Shown one piece after another: positions 40,369 through 49,532 of a stretch of 64,000 nucleotides of DNA; within the stretch, counting starts at the first letter, position 1; every line of letters begins with the position of its first letter. The translations under genes were made by a program, and so were the position numbers. The stretch comes from Tautonia rosea (GTDB lineage Bacteria > Planctomycetota > Planctomycetia > Isosphaerales > Isosphaeraceae): the NCBI RefSeq assembly GCF_012958305.1, contig NZ_JABBYO010000001.1:620001-684000 (forward strand). Reading direction: 5' to 3'. The notes under the pieces are model-generated. The model ran no database searches. It was not told the origin of the DNA and saw only the letters and a program-made list of their open reading frames with translations.

Positions 40369-41334
40369 GTGAGCACTGTGCCGGCCTCGGCCGCGACCTG
40401 GACACGACGCCACCTGCTCGGACTCGAAGACCTCTCCGCCGAGGAGATTATTGCGATTCTCGACACCGCGGAGTCCTTTGCCGAGGTCTCCGACCGTCCT
40501 CGCAAGAAGGTTCCTGCGCTGCAAGGCAAGGTCGTCTTCAACCTGTTCTTTGAAAATTCGACCCGCACCCGGACCAGTTTCAGCCTGGCCGCCAAGCGTC
40601 TTTCGGCCGATGTCCAGGACTTCTCGGCCAGCACATCAAGCCTCTCGAAGGGGGAGTCGTTCATCGACACCGCCCGCAACATCGAGGCGATGGGCAGCGA
40701 CGTAATGATCGTTCGCCACTCGATCTCCGGGGCCCCTCACCTGCTGTCCAAGCACGTCCGTTCGTCAGTCATCAACGCCGGGGATGGTGCCCATGAACAT
40801 CCCACCCAGGGCTTACTCGACCTCCTGACGATTCGTCGCAAGAAAGGACGGATCGAGGGTTTAACCGTCGGCCTGGTCGGCGACATTGCCCACTCCCGGG
40901 TCGCCCGTTCCAACATCTGGGGCCTGACGAAACTCGGGGCAAAGGTGATTCTCTGCGGTCCTCCCACCCTGGTTCCCCGCGGTTTCGAGCAACTCGGCTG
41001 CGAGGTTGCATATCACCTCGATGAGGTCTTGCCACGGCTCGACGTGATCAATGTGCTTCGCATTCAGGCCGAGCGCCAGCAGCGCGGCCTCTTTCCTTCC
41101 GTATCGGAATATTTCTACTTCTACGGTGTCACCCAGGAGCGAATCCTTCGGTCTCGCCCCGATGTCCTGCTCATCGCTCCCGGCCCGATCAACCGAGGGG
41201 TCGAACTGACTCCCGAGGTGGCCGATGGTCCCAACTCAGCGATCCTTGATCAGGTCACCAACGGGCTGGCGGTTCGCATGGCGGTCCTGTACCTCGTCAG
41301 TGGGCGAGCCGCCCTTGCGAATCAGCCCGATTGA
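40369..41334 (+). CDS. pyrB: Aspartate carbamoyltransferase, catalytic subunit
   Basis: 321 residues from GTG. The carbamoyl-phosphate-binding block [20 protein letters not shown] has STRTR at residues 64-68. Other family blocks are [23 protein letters not shown]-type [34 protein letters not shown] and [27 protein letters not shown] closes the active site. It joins carbamoyl phosphate and aspartate, the first committed step in pyrimidine synthesis, in the cytoplasm. It stands between pyrR and pyrC. No pyrI regulatory subunit is present, as expected of this bacterial type (pyrB-pyrC pairing). Confidence 0.97.
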   Translation: MSTVPASAATWTRRHLLGLEDLSAEEIIAILDTAESFAEVSDRPRKKVPALQGKVVFNLFFENSTRTRTSFSLAAKRLSADVQDFSASTSSLSKGESFIDTARNIEAMGSDVMIVRHSISGAPHLLSKHVRSSVINAGDGAHEHPTQGLLDLLTIRRKKGRIEGLTVGLVGDIAHSRVARSNIWGLTKLGAKVILCGPPTLVPRGFEQLGCEVAYHLDEVLPRLDVINVLRIQAERQQRGLFPSVSEYFYFYGVTQERILRSRPDVLLIAPGPINRGVELTPEVADGPNSAILDQVTNGLAVRMAVLYLVSGRAALANQPD

Positions 41335-41485
41335 CCATTGGCCCGCCGCCGACCAACAGAAAATGGGATGATGAACGGCTCGTCGTCATCGACCCCGACG
41401 TGCAGAATTCTCTACAAGTCGAGGAGACCCCGCTCGTGCTCGTCGGATGCGAGGTCGCCCGTGTTGCCGTGAAGGACTCCTTGCC

Positions 41486-42787
41486 GTGAGCACCATCCAC
41501 ATCAAGGGCGGCCGCCTCATCGACCCAAGCCAGGGCATTGATGCAACGCTCGACCTCTGGCTCCGCGAGAAGCAAGTCCTGGCCGTTGGTCGCGACGGCC
41601 CAGATCAGGTGGACGAGGTCATCGACGCAACCGGGTTGATCGTCTGCCCCGGCCTGATCGATTGCCACGTTCACCTTCGCGAGCCAGGCAATGAGGAGGA
41701 CGAGACCATCGCCACCGGAGCCGATGCGGCCCTGGCCGGTGGTGTCACTACGGTCGCCTGCATGCCGAACACGATCCCTCCTCTCGATACCCCCGGGGGG
41801 GTCGAGTACATCGTCCTTCAGGCCAAACGCGCAAAGAAGTGCAACGTCTATCCCGTCGGCGCCGTCAGCAAAGGGCGAAGCGGGTCCGAGCTGGCCGAGT
41901 TGGGCCGCCTGGTCGAGGCCGGTGCCGTTGCCTTCACCGACGACGGCGCTCCGGTTGCCAACCCCGCCTTGATGAAGCGAGCATTGCAATATGCAAGCAT
42001 GTTCGACAAGGTCATCATGCAGCACTGCCAGGTCATGGAGTTGACCGAAGGCGGTGTGATGAACGGGGGGTTCCAGTCGATGCGCCTCGGGATACCCGGC
42101 ATGCCTCCCGAGGCCGAGGACATCATGGTGGCTCGGGATATCCGCCTGGCCGAGGTCACGGGGGGCCGACTGCACATCCAGCACATCTCGACCGCAAGGG
42201 CGGTCGAATGTGTTCGGGAAGGAAAGCGACGCGGGGTTCGCGTGACGGCCGAGGCTTGCCCCCATCACTTCACCCTGACCGACGATCGGCTCGCATCCTT
42301 TGATTCACACTTCAAGATGAACCCGCCCTTGCGGACGCAGTCCGATGTCGAGGCTGTGATTGAAGGGCTGACCGACGGAACGATCGAGGTTCTCTCTACC
42401 GACCACGCGCCTCACGCCCCGGAGAAGAAGGCCCGCGAGCTGAACCTGGCTCCCTTTGGGATCATCGGACTCGAAACGCTTGTGCCATTGACCATCTCGT
42501 ACCTGATCGAACCGGGGCATCTCGACTGGCCGACCGCGATCCGGATGCTTACGATCGCCCCGGCCCAACTGCTCGGTCTAGAACATCGCAAGGGAAGTCT
42601 TCGCCCCGGATTCGACGCAGACGTGACACTCCTTGACCCCGCAGCCCGATGGGTCATCGATCCCAGTCGTTCACGATCAAAAAGTCGAAACACCCCGTTC
42701 GGCGGCTGGGAAGTGACCGGACGGGCCCACACGGTCATTGTCAATGGTGAGGTCCGGTTCCGTTCTGGTGAGCTGACCACTTCGTGA
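41486..42787 (+). CDS. pyrC: Dihydroorotase
   Basis: 433 residues from a GTG. The first metal site is GLIDCHVHLREPGNEEDETI (His61, His63). The middle shows FTDDGAPVANPALMKRALQY and the second metal/His sites in MQHCQVMEL and HIQHISTARAVECVREGKRR. The catalytic Asp is in VLSTDHAPHAPEKKARELNL. This is the class I (long) dihydroorotase, closing carbamoyl-aspartate to dihydroorotate in the cytoplasm. It is downstream of pyrB by 151 bases on the same strand. The GTG was chosen for the GAAGGA upstream and because the family starts at this beta-strand. A possible single binuclear metal ligand Lys was not identified; Asp may replace it as in class I. Confidence 0.96.
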   Translation: MSTIHIKGGRLIDPSQGIDATLDLWLREKQVLAVGRDGPDQVDEVIDATGLIVCPGLIDCHVHLREPGNEEDETIATGADAALAGGVTTVACMPNTIPPLDTPGGVEYIVLQAKRAKKCNVYPVGAVSKGRSGSELAELGRLVEAGAVAFTDDGAPVANPALMKRALQYASMFDKVIMQHCQVMELTEGGVMNGGFQSMRLGIPGMPPEAEDIMVARDIRLAEVTGGRLHIQHISTARAVECVREGKRRGVRVTAEACPHHFTLTDDRLASFDSHFKMNPPLRTQSDVEAVIEGLTDGTIEVLSTDHAPHAPEKKARELNLAPFGIIGLETLVPLTISYLIEPGHLDWPTAIRMLTIAPAQLLGLEHRKGSLRPGFDADVTLLDPAARWVIDPSRSRSKSRNTPFGGWEVTGRAHTVIVNGEVRFRSGELTTS

Positions 42788-42963
42788 TTCCCCTGGGCTA
42801 GAAGATGGCTTCCTTAAAAAAGTCGGGCCGGACCATGCGCCGATCACGCTGAAGATCATCGTAAGGTTCGACGCGGTTTGAACCGAACGATTGGTGGCCC
42901 GGCTCGTCCAAGCACCCTGCCGGGCTCCTCGACTCCACTGTTCTCCTCACCTGGGGAGCCTTG

Positions 42964-44472
42964 ATGATGGAATGCGCGCGCACCTCGGCGGCCAATCGGG
43001 CCGATCGCGGACCGCATGAGGTCCGCGCTCAGTGTTTCGGAGAGCGGGAATCAGACCGTCTGGTTGAGGACTGGATCACCTCTCGCATCGAGGGAGTTTC
43101 TCGACGATCGGGAAAGCGCTCCGGTCCTGATCAGCTCCCGATTGATTCCGCCCTCCGCCGAGTTCGCAATCCAGAATCTCTCGAAACGCAACGGACCTTT
43201 CGGCATCAGGGCTGGAAACGGCTTCGGATCGAGCATCGGGGTGATGTGACGGTCGTTCAATTACTCGACCAACGCCTGACTCATGATGTTCCGTTGGCGG
43301 AACTGCGCGGTGAGCTCCGAGACTTGACGACCGCCGGGTGTTTGCGAATTGTCTTGAACCTGTCTCGAGTCGAGCAAGTCTCCAGCCAGTTTCTTGAGAT
43401 CCTCACGACCCTCGATCGCCTCTGCTCAAATCGACCGGGAGGTCGAATGAAGCTCTGCAATGTTGGTGCGGAGGTTTTGCGAATCATCGACCTTTGTGGC
43501 CTCGAAGAGATGCTCGAAGTTGCTCCGGATCTTCATTCCGCGTTGAGCGGTGACTGGCCGGTCGCTGTCAGTCCGGTTCCGGTCGAACTGTTCGACGTTT
43601 TGAGTCAGCGATCGGATTCGCCCTCGGAGTCTCGTCAGGTGATCGAAACTCGACCTTCCCAGGCTGATGAGTTGCACGCGGTCCGATCCCAGATCTATCT
43701 GACCGTTCAACGCGATGGGAATGTGCTTGGAACTCTTCGAATTCCCGAAAATGGCTTACGGATCGGGCGTGATGCTCCGTGTGAACTTCGGCTCCGCCAT
43801 CCCTCGGTCAGTCGAGTTCATGCCTGGATTGGTCTTCGAGACGGTCAATTGTGTCTTGATGATCTGGGTTCGAGCAATGGAACGGTGATCGGTGCACATC
43901 GGTTCCGATCGACCTCGGTTGCAATGATGATGGGTGGCGCGTTTTCGATCGGTCCGTATCGTCTCGAGCCTTCCGCAATCGGCTCTCCGGTGGGGGGCCA
44001 GCAATCGCCCCACAGGGTGATGGAAAGGAATTTCAGGGAGGAAACTGGGAATGGTGAGTCGGGAGGGAACTCAGAGACGATCGAAGGTTCGTCGTCTGAC
44101 CTCGACGTTCAAACACCCTCGTGCATGCGAATTGAGCAGATTGACGATGTGCTTGTCCTTTCCCCGACAATCAGCCAGTTCGATCTGGATGACACGATTG
44201 AGCCGTTGCGCGATTGCCTGGACTGGCTGACTCGACAGCCGAACGCGATCGTGAATGTCGTGATCAACCTTGCTCCCGTCGCCTCGCTCTCGGGACGGGC
44301 CATCGGGGTTTTGATGGCTTATTCGCTCAAGCTGAGACGTCATGGGGGGAACCTCCGGCTTGCACAGCCATCGCCGACGGTCCTCGTTGCACTCGAAATC
44401 GTCGGGCTTCCAACGCTGATCGAGACGTTTCCGAGCCTCGATGAGGCGGTCCTGAACCGCTGGCCAAATTGA
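42964..44472 (+). CDS. STAS-FHA-STAS signalling protein
   Basis: 502 residues. Residues about 85-200 form a STAS domain (RLRIEHRGDVTVVQLLDQRL, then LRIVLNLSRVEQVSSQFLEI), with Ser at the place where anti-anti-sigma factors are phosphorylated. Residues about 245-345 are an FHA domain: GLRIGRDAPCELRLRHPSVS, RVHAWIGLRDG and DDLGSSNGTVIG, all the phosphothreonine-binding landmarks. Residues about 390-500 are a second STAS domain (VNVVINLAPVASLSGRAIGV). Such a protein would read serine/threonine kinase signals through FHA and pass them on by STAS contacts, for example to an anti-sigma factor or a membrane complex. No kinase or phosphatase gene is next to it. The N-terminal 80 residues are basic and unrecognised. 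ATG 42964 follows GGGGAG. Confidence 0.88.
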   Translation: MMECARTSAANRADRGPHEVRAQCFGERESDRLVEDWITSRIEGVSRRSGKRSGPDQLPIDSALRRVRNPESLETQRTFRHQGWKRLRIEHRGDVTVVQLLDQRLTHDVPLAELRGELRDLTTAGCLRIVLNLSRVEQVSSQFLEILTTLDRLCSNRPGGRMKLCNVGAEVLRIIDLCGLEEMLEVAPDLHSALSGDWPVAVSPVPVELFDVLSQRSDSPSESRQVIETRPSQADELHAVRSQIYLTVQRDGNVLGTLRIPENGLRIGRDAPCELRLRHPSVSRVHAWIGLRDGQLCLDDLGSSNGTVIGAHRFRSTSVAMMMGGAFSIGPYRLEPSAIGSPVGGQQSPHRVMERNFREETGNGESGGNSETIEGSSSDLDVQTPSCMRIEQIDDVLVLSPTISQFDLDDTIEPLRDCLDWLTRQPNAIVNVVINLAPVASLSGRAIGVLMAYSLKLRRHGGNLRLAQPSPTVLVALEIVGLPTLIETFPSLDEAVLNRWPN

Positions 44473-44554
44473 ACGGCGCGTTTGCCGCAACGCCGGTTCT
44501 TGACTATACTTTCGTAAAGGAGCCTAAACACCGAACTGCAGCATCGTCGACCGG

Positions 44555-45223
44555 GTGATCCCGATGAGATTGCTGATTGACGGCTACAACCTGATGCATG
44601 CTGCCGGACGAATGAACCGTCGATTCGGTCCGGACGGATTGCGCAGGGCTCGGCTCCGATTCCTGAATGAACTCGCGCTCAAGCTTGGTGTGGACCAATC
44701 CAGTACGACGACGATCGTCTTTGATGCGTCAAGCCTACCGCTCAATCAGGCCCCCGAGTCGATCTGCAAGGGGATGACGGTCATCTATGCGATCGACGAT
44801 GACGACGCCGATACCAGGATCGAACGTCTGATTGCTCAGGATTCGGCCCCTCGATCGCTCATGGTCGTCTCCAGTGATCGCCGAATTCGCAGAGCCGCAG
44901 AGCGGCGCAGGGCGACGTCTCGCTCCTCCGACGATTTTCTCGATGATCTTGAGACGCTCCGGTCGGATCGACATGCGCACGTGAAGGCAACGATGCGTTC
45001 GAACGAGGCAGATCGGGCACAATTGGACCCGCTTTCTGAGGAAGAAGTGGATGCCTGGGTCCTTGAATTTGAGGAGCCCATCGCCTCTCTCTCTGCCTCA
45101 ACTCAAGACACGCCCCCGTCTTTGGATTGGTGGACTGATCTGGACCTAGATCAAGTCTCCAAGGAGGTTGAGCAAGAATTTCGCCACGATCTTCGCCTGA
45201 TTCCCCGCAAACCTCGACGTTGA
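44555..45223 (+). CDS. NYN-domain (YacP-like) RNA-binding / nuclease-like protein
   Basis: 222 residues from GTG (ATG at 44564 possible). The NYN/PIN-like fold starts LLIDGYNLMHAAGRMNRRF, with the first metal Asp. VFDASSLPLNQAPESICKGM and YAIDDDDADTRIERLIAQD give the acidic cluster, and SLMVVSSDRRIRRAAERRRA the SSD motif. This is the arrangement of YacP (Rae1), a ribosome-associated endoribonuclease in Bacillus. The C-terminal third is acidic with tryptophans (EVDAWVLEFEEP, SLDWWTDLDLDQVSKEV) and lineage-specific. It is likely cytoplasmic. It follows the STAS-FHA-STAS gene by 82 bases on the same strand. Confidence 0.85.
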   Translation: MIPMRLLIDGYNLMHAAGRMNRRFGPDGLRRARLRFLNELALKLGVDQSSTTTIVFDASSLPLNQAPESICKGMTVIYAIDDDDADTRIERLIAQDSAPRSLMVVSSDRRIRRAAERRRATSRSSDDFLDDLETLRSDRHAHVKATMRSNEADRAQLDPLSEEEVDAWVLEFEEPIASLSASTQDTPPSLDWWTDLDLDQVSKEVEQEFRHDLRLIPRKPRR

Positions 45224-45590
45224 GGTCGTGCAGTGGGGACTGGCAGTGCGCCTCGCTCGTTTGGTAAAACCAATCGCAGCCACGATGCGAGGATTCAAGA
45301 GAGACGTTTCGGTTTGTCCTGCGTTGAGCTGAGCGATTCGTTGCGATCGACGGTGATGATCCGGGATTCTCGGCCCCATCCAGCGATTCCATCTTCCACG
45401 AAGTGAACCGCTGAGACCTGGAACCTCGTCGATTGATTCGAGGCAATCTCTCGATCTCAATCGATCAGGAGTCCTCTGCTCCACGACCAGTCAGTGTTTT
45501 TCCCTCGAACATCCCTGTATGGGACACCATAGGTTCGAACGACTCCAGAAGTCCGAGGCCGACTCGAATTCCGAAGGATAGCGACCGACG
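45224..45590. other. Intergenic region upstream of sucC
   Basis: 367 bases. It must hold the sucC promoter. A T-rich GTGTTTTTCCC block occurs at 45494-45504. No gene, riboswitch or clear operator was recognised. Confidence 0.45.
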
Positions 45591-46838
45591 ATGAAGATTC
45601 ACGAATACCAGGGCAAGGACCTCTTGAAGGCCGCCGGAGTCGCCGTCCAAGAGGGGAAAGTCGTCACGACTCCCGAGGAAGCCGCCCGAGCGTTTGGGGA
45701 ACTCGGCTGCGCGCTGGCCGTGGTCAAGGCCCAGGTTCATGCCGGTGGCCGAGGCAAGGGGATCGCTATCGGTCCGGACGCGGATCGAGCCGAGGCTTTG
45801 GCCATTGCATCCGGTCAGACGCCTCGCCCCGAAGGTGTGGCACGAGGCGTTCAGCTCGTTCGATCCGCTGAAGAGGCGAGCAAGGCTGCCGAAAGCCTGC
45901 TGAACAAGACCCTCATCACGTATCAGACCGGAATCGAAGGAGCGAAGATCAACAAGGTTCTCGTTGCGGTCGGTCATGACATCTCGCGAGAGCTTTACCT
46001 TGGCCTGGCAGTTGATCGTGCGGTGCAAGCTCCGGTCTTGATGGCCTCGACCGAGGGAGGGGTTGAGATCGAGGATGTCGCTCAAAAGACTCCCGAAAAG
46101 ATTCACCGAGAAACGATTGATGTGGGAATGGGACTGGCGGATTTCCAGGCCCGCAAGCTGGTGAAGGCCCTTCAGCTTGAGGGACCAGCAGCAAAGAATG
46201 GTCAGAAGTTCTTCAAGAATTTCGTACGATTTTTTCTAGATTCCGATTGCTCACTTGCCGAAATCAACCCGCTCATTGTCACCGATGCCGGCGAAGTCCT
46301 CGCGCTCGACTGCAAACTGAATTTCGATGACAACGCGCTATACCGGCACCCCGACATTGCCGCCTTGATCGACCCCGCCGAGGAAGATGCGAACGAGATG
46401 AGGGCCGCCGAGCACGGCCTCTCCTACGTTCAACTCGACGGCGATATCGCCTGCCTGGTGAATGGGGCCGGGCTGGCCATGTCGACCATGGATGTCATCA
46501 AATATCATGGTGGTGAGCCGGCGAATTTCCTCGATGTGGGTGGTGGGGCGAACAAGGATCAGGTCCTGGAAGCATTCCGGATCCTCCTGGCATCGGACAA
46601 GGTCAAGGCAGTCCTGGTGAACATTTTCGGTGGAATTATGAAGTGCGACACGATCGCCGCCGCACTTCTGGCCGCCTATGACGAGATTGACTTCAAGCTC
46701 CCGCTGGTCGTCCGACTTGAGGGGACAAATGTCGAGCAAGGCATGAAATTGCTCGAAGAGTCGGGACGAAAGATCATCACGGCGAAGGGCCTGACCGACG
46801 CGGCCCAGAAGGTCGTTGCCGCGGCGAAGTCTGCCTGA
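45591..46838 (+). CDS. sucC: Succinyl-CoA synthetase, beta subunit
   Basis: 415 residues. The ATP-grasp N-terminus is [20 protein letters not shown], with [18 protein letters not shown] forming the nucleotide-binding loop. [20 protein letters not shown] is the metal-binding block, and [20 protein letters not shown] and [20 protein letters not shown] form the C-terminal phosphate-loop domain. It couples succinyl-CoA cleavage to ATP or GTP formation in the TCA cycle. It is about 25 residues longer than the E. coli protein, from an insertion in the region after [15 protein letters not shown]. The alpha subunit gene follows, but after 131 bases carrying two hairpins rather than the usual close spacing. 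Confidence 0.97.
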   Translation: MKIHEYQGKDLLKAAGVAVQEGKVVTTPEEAARAFGELGCALAVVKAQVHAGGRGKGIAIGPDADRAEALAIASGQTPRPEGVARGVQLVRSAEEASKAAESLLNKTLITYQTGIEGAKINKVLVAVGHDISRELYLGLAVDRAVQAPVLMASTEGGVEIEDVAQKTPEKIHRETIDVGMGLADFQARKLVKALQLEGPAAKNGQKFFKNFVRFFLDSDCSLAEINPLIVTDAGEVLALDCKLNFDDNALYRHPDIAALIDPAEEDANEMRAAEHGLSYVQLDGDIACLVNGAGLAMSTMDVIKYHGGEPANFLDVGGGANKDQVLEAFRILLASDKVKAVLVNIFGGIMKCDTIAAALLAAYDEIDFKLPLVVRLEGTNVEQGMKLLEESGRKIITAKGLTDAAQKVVAAAKSA

Positions 46839-46900
46839 TCGGTCCTGGCACGATCCTCGATTCCCGATTGTCGTAGAAATCACGACGGAATCCTGTGGGG

Positions 46901-46942
46901 TGGGCGACGCCCATCGTTTCTTGATCGGTGGGTTTGCCCACC
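46901..46942. repeat. Tandem hairpins between sucC and sucD (REP-like)
   Basis: Hairpin one is TGGGCG-A-CGCCCA (46901-46913), hairpin two GGTGGG-TTTG-CCCACC (46927-46942). The motif GGTGGGCNNNGCCCACC in pairs resembles dispersed planctomycete repeats. Placed between co-transcribed genes, it may weaken or stabilise part of the message. Confidence 0.7.
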
Positions 46943-46969
46943 TTGACACGCCCAGAATCCCAGAAGACC

Positions 46970-47854
46970 ATGAGCATCCTTGTCGATAAAAACACCCGAC
47001 TGATTTGCCAGGGCATTACCGGAAAGGCCGGAGCCTTCCATTCCGAGCAGTGTAAGGCGTACGGGACTCAGCTCGTGGGTGGTGTCACCCCCGGGAAAGG
47101 AGGAACGACGACCCTGGGAGTTCCGGTCTTTGACACGGTCGATGAAGCGGTGAACGAGACGGGAGCCGATGCTTCCATGATCTTTGTTCCCCCTCCCTTC
47201 GCAGCTGATTCCATTATGGAAGCGGCCGATGCTGGCATCCGGGTGATTATTGCGATCACTGAGGGGATTCCGGTTCTGGACATGGCCCGCGCCATGGCCT
47301 ATTTGAAGGCACATCACCCGTCTGCCCGCCTTGTGGGTCCGAACTGTCCAGGAGTGATCACTCCGGGAGCCTGCAAGATTGGGATTATGCCGGGATATAT
47401 CCACAAGCCGGGACGAGTTGGAGTGGTGAGCCGATCCGGTACGTTGACCTATGAAGCGGTCTGGCAGTTGACGAACCTCGGGATTGGCCAGAGCACCTGC
47501 GTCGGCATTGGTGGGGACCCGGTCAACGGGACCGACTTTGTCTCGGTCCTGAAAATGTTCCAGGACGATCCTGACACGGATGCCGTAATGATGATGGGAG
47601 AAATTGGCGGCAACGCCGAAGAGCAGGCGGCGGCCTATGTGAAGTCGGGGGCATTTACCAAGCCGATCGCGGCCTTCATTGCCGGTCAAACCGCTCCTCC
47701 AGGCAAGCGTATGGGGCATGCGGGTGCCATCATTTCTGGAGGATCAGGCAAGGCTTCGGACAAGATCGCCGCGCTCGAACAGGCAGGGATTCTGGTCGCA
47801 AAGAGTCCGGCCGACATGGGGGTCACGCTGCAGTCGGCCATGGCCAATGCCTGA
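46970..47854 (+). CDS. sucD: Succinyl-CoA synthetase, alpha subunit
   Basis: 294 residues from the ATG at 46970. The CoA-binding domain begins [20 protein letters not shown] and has [20 protein letters not shown] and [19 protein letters not shown]. The ligase domain has [20 protein letters not shown] and [20 protein letters not shown]. The phosphohistidine loop is [16 protein letters not shown]. Together with the beta subunit it forms the heterotetramer or heterodimer of the TCA cycle. Upstream in-frame GTG/ATG codons exist (from 46928) but they read through a hairpin and are not family sequence. The NUDIX gene starts five bases after the stop. Confidence 0.97.
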   Translation: MSILVDKNTRLICQGITGKAGAFHSEQCKAYGTQLVGGVTPGKGGTTTLGVPVFDTVDEAVNETGADASMIFVPPPFAADSIMEAADAGIRVIIAITEGIPVLDMARAMAYLKAHHPSARLVGPNCPGVITPGACKIGIMPGYIHKPGRVGVVSRSGTLTYEAVWQLTNLGIGQSTCVGIGGDPVNGTDFVSVLKMFQDDPDTDAVMMMGEIGGNAEEQAAAYVKSGAFTKPIAAFIAGQTAPPGKRMGHAGAIISGGSGKASDKIAALEQAGILVAKSPADMGVTLQSAMANA

Positions 47855-47859
47855 CGGGA

Positions 47860-48495
47860 TTGCTCCTGGAACCAGGCCTCAACCCTTGGAGCCATCCGTT
47901 GGCGTCTGATCGATCTTCGAAATCACTTCATCGCAACAGCGAAGGCCCGACCGGAGGGGTCAACAATCCCTGGACGACCCTTTCCGGCTCGATTCACTAT
48001 GAAAATGCCTGGATCTCCGTCCGGGAAGACCAGGTGATTCGACCTGATGGGGCTCCTGGGATTTACGGAGTCGTTCACTTTAAAAATCGAGCGATCGGCG
48101 TGCTGCCGGTCGAAGAGGATGGCTCGGTCTGGCTCGTGGGCCAGTACCGATATCCGCTCGATGCCTATTCCTGGGAAATCCCAGAGGGGGGATGCCCTCC
48201 AGGGGAGTCTCCGGAGGAAACTGCCCGGCGGGAACTGGTCGAGGAAACCGGTCTGACTGCCGGGCATTGGGAGTTCCTCGGGACAATGCATCTGTCCAAT
48301 TCCGTGAGTGATGAGGTGGGATACCTCTATCGAGCCACCCAACTGACTCCTGGACCAAATCAGCCCGAACCAACGGAACAACTGGAAGTCCGACGCGTTT
48401 CCTGGATCGAGGCACGTGCGATGATCGATCGAGGCGAAATTACCGATTCGATGAGTGTGGTTGCCTTGCTCAAAGAGGCCCTTCGTCGTTTCTGA
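47860..48495 (+). CDS. NUDIX hydrolase, ADP-ribose pyrophosphatase-like
   Basis: 211 residues from a TTG, or shorter from an inner start. The Nudix box is perfect: GGCPPGESPEETARRELVEE followed by TGL, with all of the G-x5-E-x7-RE-x2-EE-x-G pattern. Before it, HFKNRAIGVLPVEEDGSVWL and GQYRYPLDAYSWEIPEG is the ADP-ribose pyrophosphatase (NudF-like) strand pair. After it, MHLSNSVSDEVGYLYRAT and EVRRVSWIEARAMIDRGEI are also typical of that branch. It would cleave ADP-ribose or a related nucleoside diphosphate sugar. Its frame starts 5 bases after sucD, so it is co-transcribed with sucCD. The first 40 residues are unlike the family and the real start may be later. Confidence 0.88.
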   Translation: MLLEPGLNPWSHPLASDRSSKSLHRNSEGPTGGVNNPWTTLSGSIHYENAWISVREDQVIRPDGAPGIYGVVHFKNRAIGVLPVEEDGSVWLVGQYRYPLDAYSWEIPEGGCPPGESPEETARRELVEETGLTAGHWEFLGTMHLSNSVSDEVGYLYRATQLTPGPNQPEPTEQLEVRRVSWIEARAMIDRGEITDSMSVVALLKEALRRF

Positions 48496-49059
48496 GATTC
48501 CGCACACGATCACACTCTTTCAGAATCGTGCAGGAGAAGGAGCGCCGTACGGGCTCAATTTTGGGGCATGCCGAGAGCCCGATTTGAGTCGATTTAGAAT
48601 AGTTCACATTCTGAATTAAGCACTATTTAGTATTATTTGTTCGATCATCGCTCCAGGACGGAATTTCTCCCGTGATTTCAAAGCTGACCTGATTCGAGTC
48701 AATGGCTGTGTGTATGTGCCTGGTCATTTCCTGGTCGGCAATCGAAGGAAACTGGAACTCCATCGCTCCGGTTCGGGGTCGAAGCTAACGAAGTCTTTCT
48801 TGAGCATGGAATGAGGTCGCGCGACAGTTCTGATTCGATCTTCCCTCCGAATCGAAGTCAGATGCTATCTTCGCTGCCAGTTCTCTGTTATCATGAAAAC
48901 CGGTTGGTTTGACGACCGAGTGAGCGAGGTGGGACCGTTACTGGCACCTGCATCCGTCTTCCTCCTTCGCCGTTCCCGCCAATTCGGGCTTACGCTGAGC
49001 CCCTTTCTCTCCGGCCCGGAAAGTCACGAAGGGCCGGTCTGTTTGCGTCCAGGAGAGCA
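48496..49059. other. Long intergenic region with AT-rich core and structured leader of the RRM gene
   Basis: 564 bases between the NUDIX and RRM genes. It contains a possible terminator (CACGAT at 48505-48510 with ATCGTG at 48525-48530), a CGGGCTC/GAGCCCG hairpin (48550-48581), an AT-rich stretch (48590-48650) unlike the rest of the window, and two hairpins close to the RRM start. Frames within it look accidental. Confidence 0.5.
48986..49037 (+). promoter_or_regulatory. Two hairpins in the 5' leader of the RRM gene
   Basis: GGGCT(7)AGCCC at 48986-49002 and CCGGCCC(13)GGGCCGG at 49011-49037 lie directly before the ribosome site AGGAGAG at 49051-49057. They could control translation, for example by temperature, as in cold-induced RNA-binding protein messages. 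This is an inference from position. Confidence 0.4.
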
Positions 49060-49413
49060 GTGGTGGGCAAGAAACTCTACGTCGGCAACCTGACCTACTC
49101 GGTCAATAGTTCAGACCTGGAGCAGTTGTTCTCGCAGTTTGGCACCGTCCAAAGTGCGCAGGTCATCGAGGACCGGGAAACGGGTCGCAGCAAGGGATTC
49201 GGCTTCGTGGAGATGGATACCGAGGCCGAGGCTCAGGCTGCGATCGACGGCTTGAATGATCGCGAACATGACGGCCGTCGGCTGACCGTGAACGAGGCCA
49301 AGCCCCGTGAAGACCGGGGTGGTGGCGGGTACGGAGGCGGCGGCCGAGGCCGGAGTGGCGGTGGCGGCGGTTACGGAGGCGGTGGTTATGGGGGCGGCGG
49401 TCGGCGTTATTGA
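49060..49413 (+). CDS. Glycine-rich RNA-binding protein (RRM)
   Basis: 117 residues from GTG (a second GTG follows directly). A single RRM fills residues 4-82: KKLYVGNLTYSVNSSDLEQL with RNP2 (LYVGNL) and RSKGFGFVEMDTEAEAQAAI with RNP1 (KGFGFVEM). The tail of about 35 residues is Gly-rich with Tyr and Arg (GGGGYGGGGRGRSGG), as in plant, cyanobacterial and planctomycete glycine-rich RNA-binding proteins that respond to cold. It binds single-stranded RNA in the cytoplasm. AGGAGAG before the GTG gives a good start. A long AT-rich, structured upstream region suggests tight control. Confidence 0.93.
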   Translation: MVGKKLYVGNLTYSVNSSDLEQLFSQFGTVQSAQVIEDRETGRSKGFGFVEMDTEAEAQAAIDGLNDREHDGRRLTVNEAKPREDRGGGGYGGGGRGRSGGGGGYGGGGYGGGGRRY

Positions 49414-49532
49414 GCTGCCGCTACGATGGGTTCATTCGAGGAGTTCGCGTGTGCGGGCTCCTCGATCGCTCCGGCGGTCGCCCCTGGAACGGCTTCCTCG
49501 GTGACCTGTTCCCCTTCCACCGGGAGCCCTTG

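Noticed and set aside
41335-41485. Possible extra gene between pyrB and pyrC
   Set aside because: 151 bases with no start-stop frame of note; an ordinary spacer.
48893-49093. 66-codon frame before and into the RRM gene
   Set aside because: Overlaps the RRM start in another frame, contains the leader hairpins and has no ribosome site.
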